A stretch of DNA of 64,000 nucleotides from Streptomyces sp. SLBN-118 (GTDB lineage Bacteria > Actinomycetota > Actinomycetes > Streptomycetales > Streptomycetaceae). The stretch is from positions 3,224,001 to 3,288,000 of the forward strand of contig NZ_VFNP01000002.1 of assembly GCF_006715635.1 (NCBI RefSeq), read 5' to 3'. The position numbers were made by a program, and so were the translations under genes. The notes beneath the pieces were generated by a model, which searched no databases, was not told where the DNA came from, and saw nothing but the letters and a program-made list of their open reading frames with translations. Below, piece by piece: positions 7,400-15,856 of the stretch (its first letter is position 1; every line of letters starts with the position of its first letter).

Positions 7400-9680
7400 T
7401 CCTGCCGCCCGCCAGAGCGGCCTCCTCCTCGTGTTCGCCCTCCGCGTCCACATGCGGCAGGATCCGGTCCAGCCACCGCGGCATCCACCACGCCGCGGGC
7501 CCGAACAGGGTCATCACCGCCGGGACCAGGAGCAGCCGCACCACGGTCGCGTCGATCAGCACACTCACCGCGAGGCCCAGACCGAGCATCTTCACCACGA
7601 TGTTGTCACTGACGATGAAGGCGGCGAAGACGCTGACCATGATCAGCGCGGCGCAGGTGATGACCCGCGCGGTGATCTCCAGCGCGTGCGCCACGCTCGC
7701 CTTGGAGTCGCCCGTGCGCAGCCACGCCTCACGGACGCGGGTGAGCAGGAAGATCTCGTAGTCCATGCTCAGACCGAAGACGATCGCGAACATCATCATC
7801 GGCACATAGCTCTCGATCGGCACGTCGCCGGACACCCCGAGGGCGGGACCTCCCCAGCCCCACTGGAAGACGGCCACCACGACTCCGTACGAGGCCGCGA
7901 TGGAAAGGACGTTCAGCACGGCCGCCTTGACCGCGACGAGCACTCCGCGGAAGACGATCAGGATGATGATGAAGGCGAGGGCGACCACGGCCAGAATGAT
8001 CAGGGGCAGCCGCTCGGAGACGATGTCCAGGAAGTCGACCTGCGCGGCCGTCGCACCCGTGACATAGCCCTTCGCGGCGGTGCCCGATACGGCGTCCGGC
8101 AGGGTGGTGTCCACCAGCCGGTTCACCAGCTGCGTTGTGTCATTGTCCTGCGGCGCCTGTTTCGAGTACGCGGTCCCGACCAGGACATCGCCGTCCTGGG
8201 TCGGCTTCAGCGGAGTGATGACCGCGGCCCCCGGCACATTGGTGAGCGCCTTCTGAGCCTGCGAGGCGAGCGCCGCCCGGTCGGCCGACGGCACCGATGT
8301 CTGGTCGATGACAAGGGTCAACGGGCCGTTGGATCCGGGCCCGAAGGCCGCGGACATCAGGTCGAAGGCACGCCGGTCCGTGAAGGACTTCGGGTCCGCA
8401 CCGTCCCCGATGTGCCCGAGCTGGATGGAGAAGAGCGGAATGGCCAGCACCACCAGGACCACCACCCCGCTGGTCAGGAACCACCACGGGCGGCGCTCGA
8501 CGCGCTGCGCGTACCGGTGCCAGGTTCCGTGCGCTTCTTCGCCGGGCTCCGCGTCCGTCTCGGCGATCGGCTTGCGCACGTGGTATTTGTCGATCGTCCT
8601 GCCGCACAGCCCCAGCATGGCGGGCACCAGGGTGAGGGCGCCCGTGACTGCCGTGACCACGGTGATGGCAGCGGCCACGCCGAGCTTGCCGATGAAACTG
8701 AGGCCGGAGACCCAGAGGCCGCACAGGGCGATGATGACCGTGCAGCCGGAGACGAGCACCGCCCGGCCGCTGGTGGCCACCGCCCGGCCGGCCCCGCTCA
8801 CCGGGTCCGCGCCGTCCATGAGGTTCTGCCGGTGCCGGGTGATCAGGAACAGCGCGTAGTCGATGCCCACACCGAGGCCGATCATGGTGGCCAGCGTCGG
8901 CGAGACCGTGGCGAAGGTGAAAGCGGCGGCGATCAGCCCGAGGACGGCGAGTCCGCAGATCACGCTGATCAGCGCGGTCACCAGCGGCAGACCGGCGGCG
9001 ATCAGACTGCCGAAGCCGATCAGCAGCACCACGATCGCAACCGCGAAACCGATCAGCTCGCTGACTCGGTCGTCCGGCTCGGGACGGGCCAGCTCACCCA
9101 GCGAACCGCCGTACTCCACGTCCACTCCGGCGGACCGCAGCGGCTGGACGGCCTGGTCCACCCCGTCGAGATACGAATCCTTCAGGAGGGAGGGCTGCTT
9201 GTCGAAAGTGATGGTGACGTACGCGGTCTGGCCGTCCGTTGAGAGCGGACCGATGTTCTGTCCGGACGGCTGCGCCGGTGGCTTGGTTCCGGGGGGAGGC
9301 AGCGGATTCTGCACCGAGATCACGTCGGGGAGCTTCTGCAGATTCGCGACCACCGTGGACACCTGTGAGCTGAGGTCGGTGAGCGGCTTGGCGGTGTCGT
9401 TCAGCACGATCAGGCTGCTGTAGCCGCCCGCGGACGGCTCGTGCTCCTTCAGTACGTCAAGACCCTTCGTCGACTGCGCGTCGGACAGCGAGAAGTTGTC
9501 GGAGTACTCGCCGCCATATGTGCGATGCAGCACCTGAAGACCGGCAAGGGCGACCAGCCAGAGGACGATGACAATCACGAAGTGGTGGGCGCACCATTCA
9601 CCGAGCCTGCGCAGCAGCCCCTTGCGGGGCACGGGTTCGGACGGACGGGAGGTCTGCGGGGGCGGCTCGACCATCGACAT
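7386..9680 (-). CDS. MMPL-family RND transporter
   Basis: A 764-residue inner-membrane exporter of the MMPL branch of the RND superfamily. Residues 25-50 form the first membrane helix, a large extracytoplasmic loop follows to about 195, then a bundle of five helices, a second cytoplasmic segment with [13 protein letters not shown], a helix near 400, a second large loop and a final five-helix bundle: the 12-helix duplicated layout. [16 protein letters not shown] near residue 650 is the usual family signature. MMPL proteins export lipids or lipopeptides using the proton gradient. Start at 9680 is supported by GGGAGAG six bases upstream. It stands alone; substrate unknown. Confidence 0.93.
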   Translation of the reverse strand: MSMVEPPPQTSRPSEPVPRKGLLRRLGEWCAHHFVIVIVLWLVALAGLQVLHRTYGGEYSDNFSLSDAQSTKGLDVLKEHEPSAGGYSSLIVLNDTAKPLTDLSSQVSTVVANLQKLPDVISVQNPLPPPGTKPPAQPSGQNIGPLSTDGQTAYVTITFDKQPSLLKDSYLDGVDQAVQPLRSAGVDVEYGGSLGELARPEPDDRVSELIGFAVAIVVLLIGFGSLIAAGLPLVTALISVICGLAVLGLIAAAFTFATVSPTLATMIGLGVGIDYALFLITRHRQNLMDGADPVSGAGRAVATSGRAVLVSGCTVIIALCGLWVSGLSFIGKLGVAAAITVVTAVTGALTLVPAMLGLCGRTIDKYHVRKPIAETDAEPGEEAHGTWHRYAQRVERRPWWFLTSGVVVLVVLAIPLFSIQLGHIGDGADPKSFTDRRAFDLMSAAFGPGSNGPLTLVIDQTSVPSADRAALASQAQKALTNVPGAAVITPLKPTQDGDVLVGTAYSKQAPQDNDTTQLVNRLVDTTLPDAVSGTAAKGYVTGATAAQVDFLDIVSERLPLIILAVVALAFIIILIVFRGVLVAVKAAVLNVLSIAASYGVVVAVFQWGWGGPALGVSGDVPIESYVPMMMFAIVFGLSMDYEIFLLTRVREAWLRTGDSKASVAHALEITARVITCAALIMVSVFAAFIVSDNIVVKMLGLGLAVSVLIDATVVRLLLVPAVMTLFGPAAWWMPRWLDRILPHVDAEGEHEEEAALAGGRTGGS

Positions 9681-9751
9681 GCGTCTCTCCCGAAGGGATC
9701 ACGAATCGGACATTCGGCATTAAAAGCCCGGCCGGTCGCAACGGCATACGC

Positions 9752-9796
9752 AAAACGACGAAGTCCCGCCCGGTCGTGATGACCGGGCGGGACTTC
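9752..9796 (-). terminator. strong intrinsic terminator of the tRNA gene
   Basis: A perfect 16-bp stem (9760-9775 with 9781-9796), five-base loop, followed on the minus strand by GTCGTTTT. It stands 11 bases after the tRNA 3' end. Confidence 0.9.
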
Positions 9797-9807
9797 GTCA
9801 GTTGTTG

Positions 9808-9881
9808 TGGACCTGTGGGGATTTGAACCCCAGACCCCCTCGATGCGAACGAGGTGCGCTACCAGACTGCGCCACAGGCCC
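9808..9881 (-). tRNA. tRNA-Ala (anticodon CGC)
   Basis: The minus strand folds into a complete cloverleaf. The acceptor GGGCCTG pairs with CAGGTCC (one G-U), the D stem is GCGC/GCGC, the anticodon arm is CCTCG-TTCGCAT-CGAGG giving anticodon CGC (codon GCG), the variable loop is five bases, and the T arm is TGGGG-TTCAAAT-CCCCA. The discriminator base is A and CCA is not encoded. Length 74 bases. Confidence 0.95.
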
Positions 9882-9961
9882 TTGCAACGAGTGAAACTCT
9901 AGCATCCCCGTCGGGGTGCTTGGAAATCCGTTCCCGCACGGCAAACGCGCCGGTCACAGGC

Positions 9962-11062
9962 TCACTCGTTGGCGGCGCGGGGCCGGTCCTCGTCCGCATA
10001 CTGATCGAAGAGCGGGGTGCGGCCTCGCTCTCGCGCACGCCGGGGCTGCGGTGTACGCCGACCTGGCGACCGCTCGGCCTCCTCCTCGGGCCGCGCCGGG
10101 GTCGGCTCGGCCGTCGAGGAGCGGGCTGCGCTCCAGGTCTCCGGATCGCTGACGTCGACACCGCTCGTGGCCCGCGGGGCCACCGGAGCGGTGACATACG
10201 TCGGCAGGGGGACCGGGACCGGCTCCCAGCTGTCGCCGCCGACCGGACCGCGCTCGCGTTGCTGGTCGACCCACTCGGCGTGGTCGGTCTGCTCGACGAG
10301 CGCCCGCCGGCCCGCCTCCTGCGGGGAGACCGTGGCAGCGGACGTGGGTTCGAGGCCGGCCTCGGGCTCCTCGTCCGGCTCGGCGGCGGACGCCACCGCG
10401 GCCTGGTGGCGGCGCGGACGGTTCTCGCGCAGCCGCTGCGCCGCGGCCTCGGCCCGGCGCCGGTCCATGGTGAACGCGAAGCGGCGCCGCTCCCGGTTGC
10501 GCAGATGCACGATGTATGCACTGAGGAGTACGGCCGGGACTGCCGGGGCCCACAGGAAGCCGAGCCCGCCGACCGCCGCGACGACCGCGCCGAGCGTGAA
10601 GGCGAGGAAGAGGACGACGGTAGTCCGTCTGCGGCGGGCCAGCACCCTGGTGCGGCGGGCGCGCTCGGCCGCGGATCCGTTCACCCGCGAACGCCGTGCC
10701 GCCGGGGCGGGGGCCGGGACCTTGGCCGACTGCTCGGACGCCTTGCGGGACGCCGGGACGTCCAGCCGGGCTTCGGTGCGGGCCGGCGGCGCGGCGAAGG
10801 CCCGGACGTCCACGGAACTCAAGCGGTCCGTGGCGGCATCCGGGTCCACGTCGGGAACGGCCTGCTCCGCGTCGCGCTCCCGCAGCTCCCTGGCATACCG
10901 GCGCTCCATCGCCCCGCGTCCGGACAGCAGCCGGATGGCGGTGGAGAAGCGTTCCGTCGGACGGGCTTCGTTGAGCTCGTCCTGCCTGCGGAGCCACATC
11001 GGCACCAAGTAGGCGGCCCAGGCCCCGACAATGACTGCGTAGATGAGGCCGCTGCTGCTCAC
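9962..11062 (-). CDS. sepX: GlpR/SepX-type membrane protein (gephyrin-like receptor, division-associated)
   Basis: A 366-residue protein starting MSSSGLIYAVIVGAWAAYLV, a membrane helix right at the N terminus followed by PMWLRRQDE. Two further helices lie at about 140-180, and the C-terminal 180 residues are charged, Pro/Arg/Glu-rich and probably disordered. This layout matches SepX of Streptomyces, required for normal hyphal septa, and GlpR of Corynebacterium, the membrane receptor for the MoeA-like protein Glp. It is the last gene of a leftward block whose other members include a MoeA homologue, which strengthens the assignment. Identification rests on N-terminal pattern and gene order. Confidence 0.75.
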   Translation of the reverse strand: MSSSGLIYAVIVGAWAAYLVPMWLRRQDELNEARPTERFSTAIRLLSGRGAMERRYARELRERDAEQAVPDVDPDAATDRLSSVDVRAFAAPPARTEARLDVPASRKASEQSAKVPAPAPAARRSRVNGSAAERARRTRVLARRRRTTVVLFLAFTLGAVVAAVGGLGFLWAPAVPAVLLSAYIVHLRNRERRRFAFTMDRRRAEAAAQRLRENRPRRHQAAVASAAEPDEEPEAGLEPTSAATVSPQEAGRRALVEQTDHAEWVDQQRERGPVGGDSWEPVPVPLPTYVTAPVAPRATSGVDVSDPETWSAARSSTAEPTPARPEEEAERSPGRRTPQPRRARERGRTPLFDQYADEDRPRAANE

Positions 11063-11198
11063 GCATCACACCGTAGAGGGGTTTGCGCAAGGGCATCCGC
11101 CAATTGGCCCGGTGTGTCGCACGATCTGGCTGATATCACGGACTTTTTTTGTGATTGTTCGGATCGCATCATGGTCGACGGCGATCAATTTCGAACGT

Positions 11199-11831
11199 TT
11201 ATTTTATTCCCCGGGGCCTTCCAGGTCGTGCCCGGTGCCAGCGGCGGAGCAGTCCTTCGGGCACCTCGTCGGCCGTCAGCGCGAACACCAGATGGTCGCG
11301 CCACGCACCGTCGATGTGGAGATACTGCGGGCGCAGGCCCTCTTCGCGGAATCCGAGTTTCTCCACCACCCGCCGGCTGGGGCCGTTCTCGGGCCGAATG
11401 CAGACTTCGATGCGGTGCAGTCCCACCGAACGGAAACAGTGGTCGACGGCGAGCGCGACAGCGGTCGGCATCACCCCGCGGCCGGCCACGTCCCGGTCCA
11501 CCCAGTAGCCGACATGGCCCGAGCACATCGAGCCCCAGGTGATCCCTGCGACCGTCAACTGGCCCACCAGAATGCCCTGGTACTCGATGACGAAGGGCAG
11601 CATCCGCCCCGCGTTGGCCTCGGCGCGCAGATGACGGACCATCTGCCGGTAGGTGGGGCGCTGGGCGTGCGGGCCGCCGGGGGCAGGCGGCGGAATGGTC
11701 GCTTCCCAGGGCCTGAGCCAGTCGCGGTTGCGGCGGTTGACCTCGCGCCAGTTCCGCTGGTCACGCAGCCTTATCGGGCGGAGGACCACATCGCCGTCCG
11801 CCAGGATCACCGGCCAGGAGGGGGCGTTCAG
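11199..11831 (-). CDS. RimJ-like GNAT acetyltransferase
   Basis: A GNAT enzyme of about 210 residues similar to RimJ/RimL protein N-acetyltransferases: DGDVVLRPIRLRDQRNW near the N terminus, the acetyl-CoA loop in YWVDRDVAGRGVM and the ENGPSRRVVEKLGFREEG signature. No ATG or GTG precedes the conserved N terminus. A CTG at 11831 overlaps the mog stop as CTGA and has GGGAG six bases upstream, so it is the preferred start; the first in-frame GTG is at 11810 but lacks a ribosome site and would shorten the protein to 203 residues. It lies between mog and glpR/sepX, as in other actinobacteria. Confidence 0.82.
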   Translation of the reverse strand: MNAPSWPVILADGDVVLRPIRLRDQRNWREVNRRNRDWLRPWEATIPPPAPGGPHAQRPTYRQMVRHLRAEANAGRMLPFVIEYQGILVGQLTVAGITWGSMCSGHVGYWVDRDVAGRGVMPTAVALAVDHCFRSVGLHRIEVCIRPENGPSRRVVEKLGFREEGLRPQYLHIDGAWRDHLVFALTADEVPEGLLRRWHRARPGRPRGIK

Positions 11832-12379
11832 CTTGAGCTCCCGGCAGGTCTTGGGTGGTCGCCGCCGCGGATCTGGTCGACGGCGTGGATCAGCAGCGGC
11901 TCCAGTACGGCCATTCCGTCCCGCACACCGCCGGTCGAGCCGGGCAGGTTGACGATCAGGGTGTGGCCGGCGACGCCGGCGAGCCCTCGGGACAGCGCGG
12001 CTGTGGGCACCTTCTCGCGGCCGTACGCACGGATCGCCTCGGGGATGCCCGGGATCTCGTGGTCGAGGACGCGGCGGGTGACCTCGGGGGTCTTGTCGGT
12101 CGGCGAGATGCCGGTGCCGCCAGTGGTGAGGATGACGTCGTACTCGGCGGCCACCCCCTCCCGCAGGGCCTGCTCGACCGGGTCGCCGTCCGGGACGACC
12201 CGGGGGCCGTCGACCGCGAAGCCCAGGTTCGTCAGCCCCTCGGCGAGGACCGGGCCGCCCTTGTCCTCGTACACACCGGCCGCGGCGCGGTTGGAGGCGG
12301 TGACGACCAGGGCCCGCCGGACCGCCCCCGCGTCCGGGCCGTGGCTGTGGCTGTAGACCTCTCCGGCGCGCGGGCTCAC
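11828..12379 (-). CDS. mog: MogA/MoaB-type molybdopterin adenylyltransferase
   Basis: A 183-residue protein of the MoCF-biosynthesis fold: [18 protein letters not shown] at about residue 20, the binding loop [15 protein letters not shown] near 85, and [12 protein letters not shown] near 150. The family adenylates molybdopterin before metal insertion. The GTG at 12379 is the start because it overlaps the moaC stop (GTGA), and an upstream extension would read through moaC. The 3' end overlaps the CTG start of the acetyltransferase gene. The first 17 residues are a poorly conserved extension. Confidence 0.88.
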   Translation of the reverse strand: MSPRAGEVYSHSHGPDAGAVRRALVVTASNRAAAGVYEDKGGPVLAEGLTNLGFAVDGPRVVPDGDPVEQALREGVAAEYDVILTTGGTGISPTDKTPEVTRRVLDHEIPGIPEAIRAYGREKVPTAALSRGLAGVAGHTLIVNLPGSTGGVRDGMAVLEPLLIHAVDQIRGGDHPRPAGSSS

Positions 12380-12855
12380 GACCGGCTCCAGTCGCCGGAC
12401 TTGCCGCCCGTCTTCTCCTCGACGCGGACATCGGTGATCACCGCGGCCTTGTCGACGGCCTTGACCATGTCGATGACCGTCAGCGCGGCGACCGAGACCG
12501 CCGTCAGGGCCTCCATCTCGACACCCGTACGGTCGGTCGTCTTCACCGTGGCGGTGATCTCGACCGCGTCGTCGGCGACCGACAGATCCAGCTTCACCCC
12601 GGAGACGGACAGCGGATGGCACAGCGGAATCAGATCGGGGGTGCGCTTGGCGCCCATGATGCCCGCGATCCGGGCCGTGGCCAGGGCATCTCCCTTGGGA
12701 ACGCCCTCCCCCCGCAGCAGCTCCACCACCTGGGGTGAGACCAGAACCCGGCCACTGGCGCGGGCGGTGCGTGCGGTGACGTCCTTTCCGGAGACGTCGA
12801 CCATACGGGCCGCCCCCGCCTCGTCGATGTGCGTCAGCCTGCCTTGCGTACTCAT
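12376..12855 (-). CDS. moaC: cyclic pyranopterin monophosphate synthase
   Basis: A 159-residue protein with the MoaC signatures [18 protein letters not shown] at the N terminus, [13 protein letters not shown] with its conserved histidine near residue 77, and [17 protein letters not shown], followed by [10 protein letters not shown]. MoaC converts the MoaA product into cyclic pyranopterin monophosphate, the second half-reaction of molybdenum-cofactor synthesis. MoaA itself is not in this window. The gene follows moeA after 72 bases and is coupled to mog. Confidence 0.95.
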   Translation of the reverse strand: MSTQGRLTHIDEAGAARMVDVSGKDVTARTARASGRVLVSPQVVELLRGEGVPKGDALATARIAGIMGAKRTPDLIPLCHPLSVSGVKLDLSVADDAVEITATVKTTDRTGVEMEALTAVSVAALTVIDMVKAVDKAAVITDVRVEEKTGGKSGDWSRS

Positions 12856-12927
12856 CTGGTGCGGCGCTCCCGGTCAGGGCCCTGCGGGGCCTGTGTGGGC
12901 AGACACGGTACCGCCACCGTAAGCAGG

Positions 12928-14229
12928 TCAGCCGATGAGGACCACTTCCACATCCGCGCCGGGCTCCACCGAAGTGTCCGTCTCCGGGACGACGATCAGG
13001 CAGTCGGCATGGGCGAGTGCCGCGATGAGGTGGGAGCCGGAACCGCCCACCGGGGACACGGTGCCCGAACCGGCGTCGTACGTGCCCCGCAGGAACTGCC
13101 GCTTGCCGTCCGGCGAGGTGAGCGCCTTATCGGTCTTCAGTACGGCACGAGCCTTCGGGCGCTGCACGTCCTTGAGCCCCATCAACGCCCGGATCGCGGG
13201 TCGTACGAACAGCTCGAAGGAGACGTACGAGGAGACGGGATTGCCCGGCAGCGCCAGCAGCGGAGTGTGCTCGGGGCCGATCGAGCCGAAGCCCTGGGGC
13301 TTGCCGGGCTGCATGGCGAGCTTGCGGAAGTCGATGCCACTGCCCGGCACGTCCTCGTCGCCCACCGAGGAGAGGGCTTCCTTCACCACGTCGTACGCGC
13401 CGACGCTCACGCCGCCCGTGGTGACCAGCAGATCGGCGCGGATCAGCTGGTCCTCGATGGTGGCGCGCAGCGTCTCGGCGTCGTCGGTGACCGCGCCGAC
13501 CCGGTAGGAGAGAGCGCCCGCGTCGCGAGCGGCGGCGCACAAGGCGTAGCTGTTCGAGTCGTAGATCTGGCCCTCGCCCAACGCCTCACCCGGCTGGACC
13601 AGTTCGCTGCCGGTGGAGAGCACGACCACGCGCGGGCGGGGCCGCACGCGCACCGTGCCGCGGCCGATCGCGGCGAGCAGGCCGATCTGCGGCGGCCCCA
13701 GGACCGTGCCCGCCTCCAGGGCCATGTCGCCGGCCTGGACATCGCTGCCGCGCGAGCGGACATGGGCACCGGCCTCGGCCGGACGGTGGACACGGACCTC
13801 GCCGCTCGCGCCCTCGGGGGTCTGGCCCGCCGGGCGCATCGTGGTGGCCGCTCCCCCGCCCGTACCGCCGTCGGTCCACTCGACCGGGACGACCGCCTCC
13901 GCGCCGGGCGGCAGCGGGGCGCCGGTCATGATCCGCGCGGCCTCGCCGGGCCCGACGGTGGGCAGTGGACCGCTGCCCGCCGCCACATCGCCGATGACCG
14001 TGAGGACCGCGGGGAACTCCTCGCTCGCGCCCGCGACATCGGCGGTGCGGACCGCGTAGCCGTCCATGGAGCTGTTGTCGAAGGGCGGCAGCGCGACCGG
14101 CACGGTGATGTCCTCCACCAGGACGCAGCCCTGGGCGTCCGGCAGCTGAAGCTCGATCGGGTCGAGTGGCCGGATCGCGCCGAGGATGTCCTCCAGGTGG
14201 TCGTCCACCGACCAGATCGTGCTGCTCAC
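12928..14229 (-). CDS. glp: MoeA-family molybdotransferase (Glp-type)
   Basis: A 433-residue MoeA/gephyrin-E-domain protein: DNSSMDGYAVR near residue 50, MTGAPLPPGAEAVVPVE near 100, VVLSTGSELV near 200, TTGGVSVGAYD near 270 and LALPGNPVSSYVSFELFVRP near 330. MoeA inserts molybdate into adenylated molybdopterin. In actinobacteria the copy in this gene order (beside galU, rimJ-like and glpR/sepX) is the Glp type, shown in Corynebacterium to bind FtsZ and GlpR and act in cell division. A loop rich in Gly and Thr near residues 120-140 is unusual. GTG start at 14229; GAGGAG at 14240-14245 lies inside the end of galU. Confidence 0.88.
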   Translation of the reverse strand: MSSTIWSVDDHLEDILGAIRPLDPIELQLPDAQGCVLVEDITVPVALPPFDNSSMDGYAVRTADVAGASEEFPAVLTVIGDVAAGSGPLPTVGPGEAARIMTGAPLPPGAEAVVPVEWTDGGTGGGAATTMRPAGQTPEGASGEVRVHRPAEAGAHVRSRGSDVQAGDMALEAGTVLGPPQIGLLAAIGRGTVRVRPRPRVVVLSTGSELVQPGEALGEGQIYDSNSYALCAAARDAGALSYRVGAVTDDAETLRATIEDQLIRADLLVTTGGVSVGAYDVVKEALSSVGDEDVPGSGIDFRKLAMQPGKPQGFGSIGPEHTPLLALPGNPVSSYVSFELFVRPAIRALMGLKDVQRPKARAVLKTDKALTSPDGKRQFLRGTYDAGSGTVSPVGGSGSHLIAALAHADCLIVVPETDTSVEPGADVEVVLIG

Positions 14230-14233
14230 GGTG

Positions 14234-15136
14234 CTACATCTCCTCGGTCACATACCTGCGAAGCCAGGTCCGGAACTCCGGGCCCAGGTCTTCACGTTCG
14301 CACGCGAGTCTGACAATCGCGCGCAGGTAGTCGCCGCGATCGCCGGTGTCGTAACGGCGACCCTTGAAGATCACGCCGTGGACCGGCCCGCCGACCTTCT
14401 CGTCCTCGACGAGCTTCTCCAGGGCGTCGGTGAGCTGGATCTCGTTGCCGCGGCCCGGCTCGGTCTCCCGGAGTATGCCGAAGACTGCGGGGGTGAGGAC
14501 GTAGCGGCCGATGATGGCGAGGTTGCTCGGCGCCTCGGAGGGGGCGGGCTTCTCGACCAGCTTGGTGACCTTGACGACGTCGCCCTCGGCGGTCGGCTCG
14601 ACGGCCGCGCAGCCGTACTGGTGGATCTGCGCGGGGTCGACCTCCATCAGCGCGATGACGCTGCCGCCCTCACGCTCCTGGATCTCGACCATGCGGGCGA
14701 GCAGCGGGTCGCGCGGGTCGATCAGGTCGTCGCCGAGGAGCACCGCGAAGGGCTGGTCCCCGATGTGCGGCGCCGCGCACAGGACGGCGTGGCCGAGGCC
14801 GCGCGGATCGCCCTGGCGAACATAGTGCATGGTGGCGAGGTCGCTCGACTCCTGGACCTTGGCGAGCCGGCCGGCGTCGCCCTTGCTCTTGAGCGCCTCC
14901 TCCAGCTCGTAATTGCGGTCGAAGTGGTCCTCGAGCGGGCGCTTGTTGCGACCCGTGATCATGAGCACGTCGGAAAGGCCGGCCGAGACCGCCTCCTCGA
15001 CGACGTACTGGATCGCGGGCTTGTCGACGACAGGCAGCATCTCTTTGGGAGTGGCCTTCGTGGCAGGAAGGAACCGGGTGCCGAGGCCTGCGGCTGGGAT
15101 GACAGCCTTGCTGATCCTGGGGTGCGACTGAGTCAT
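14234..15136 (-). CDS. galU: UTP--glucose-1-phosphate uridylyltransferase
   Basis: A 300-residue nucleotidyltransferase beginning MTQSHPRISKAVIPAAGLGT; the G-x-G-T-R-x-x-P-x-T-K signature and EMLPVVDKPAIQYVVEEA are intact. It makes UDP-glucose for wall glycans and trehalose synthesis. The ATG at 15136 is preferred because AGGGTGAT precedes it and family members begin here; a GTG at 15145 is an alternative adding three residues. It is the first gene of a block of six leftward genes with gaps of four bases or overlaps, except a 72-base gap before moaC and 136 bases before glpR/sepX. Confidence 0.93.
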   Translation of the reverse strand: MTQSHPRISKAVIPAAGLGTRFLPATKATPKEMLPVVDKPAIQYVVEEAVSAGLSDVLMITGRNKRPLEDHFDRNYELEEALKSKGDAGRLAKVQESSDLATMHYVRQGDPRGLGHAVLCAAPHIGDQPFAVLLGDDLIDPRDPLLARMVEIQEREGGSVIALMEVDPAQIHQYGCAAVEPTAEGDVVKVTKLVEKPAPSEAPSNLAIIGRYVLTPAVFGILRETEPGRGNEIQLTDALEKLVEDEKVGGPVHGVIFKGRRYDTGDRGDYLRAIVRLACEREDLGPEFRTWLRRYVTEEM

Positions 15137-15230
15137 GAGGATCACCCTATCCGGTGACTATGGGCCGAAGATGAGCCTCCGGTTAACTTCCTTCTCATAA
15201 AGGCATATACGAGAGGTTTGTGAAGTACCG

Positions 15231-15833
15231 ATGAGCGGTGACTTGTCCGGAAAGAGTGCGGTACGGCGTGAACTCCTGGACGCCCGGGGCCTTCTGCCCA
15301 GCAAGGACGTCGAGTGGGCCGCCGCGGTTCTCGCGCGACTGGCCCTGGGTCTCCCGGAATTGACCGAAGCACACACCGTCGCCGCATATGTCTCCGTCGG
15401 GCGCGAGCCCGGCACGCGCACGCTGCTCGACGCGCTTCGCGCCCGGGGCGTACGCGTCCTGCTCCCGGTCCTCAGGGCGGACAACGATCTGGACTGGGGA
15501 GTGTACGAGGGCGCGGACCATCTGGTGCGCGCGAAGCGCGGACTGCTGGAGCCGGACGGGGAGCGGCTCGGCGTGGACGCCGTCCTCGACGCGGATGCGG
15601 TGCTCCTCCCCGGGCTCGCGGTGGACGCCCGCGGCATGCGGCTCGGCCGCGGCGGCGGCTCGTACGACCGGGTCCTCGCCCGCCTCTCGGCGGCCGGCGC
15701 GGACCCGGCGCTGGTGGTGCTGCTGTACGCGAACGAGGTGGTCGCGCGGGTCCCGGAGGAGCCGCACGACCACCCCGTGCACGCGGTGGTCACACCCGAG
15801 GCCGTCATCCGCTTCAGGGACCCCGGCCAGTGA
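15231..15833 (+). CDS. 5-formyltetrahydrofolate cyclo-ligase
   Basis: A 200-residue protein with the family landmarks: RRELLDARGLL near the N terminus, VYVSVGREPGTR-like segment AYVSVGREPGTR near residue 50, and the nucleotide-binding GRGGGSYDRVLAR near 140. The enzyme uses ATP to convert 5-formyl-THF into 5,10-methenyl-THF. It is divergent from galU across 94 bases. AT-rich elements CATAAA and TATACG in that gap may belong to its promoter. Confidence 0.93.
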   Translation: MSGDLSGKSAVRRELLDARGLLPSKDVEWAAAVLARLALGLPELTEAHTVAAYVSVGREPGTRTLLDALRARGVRVLLPVLRADNDLDWGVYEGADHLVRAKRGLLEPDGERLGVDAVLDADAVLLPGLAVDARGMRLGRGGGSYDRVLARLSAAGADPALVVLLYANEVVARVPEEPHDHPVHAVVTPEAVIRFRDPGQ

Positions 15834-15856
15834 GGGCCAGTGAGGGCTAGGGAGGG

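Noticed and set aside
7431..9242. 603-codon plus-strand frame opposite the MMPL gene
   Set aside because: His/Asp/Arg-rich shadow of a strongly supported transporter; no start signal and no domain.
9808..9881. tRNA-Ala as integration site of the copper module
   Set aside because: It is 34 kb away, with core genes between, and no partial tRNA copy was seen at the module edges.
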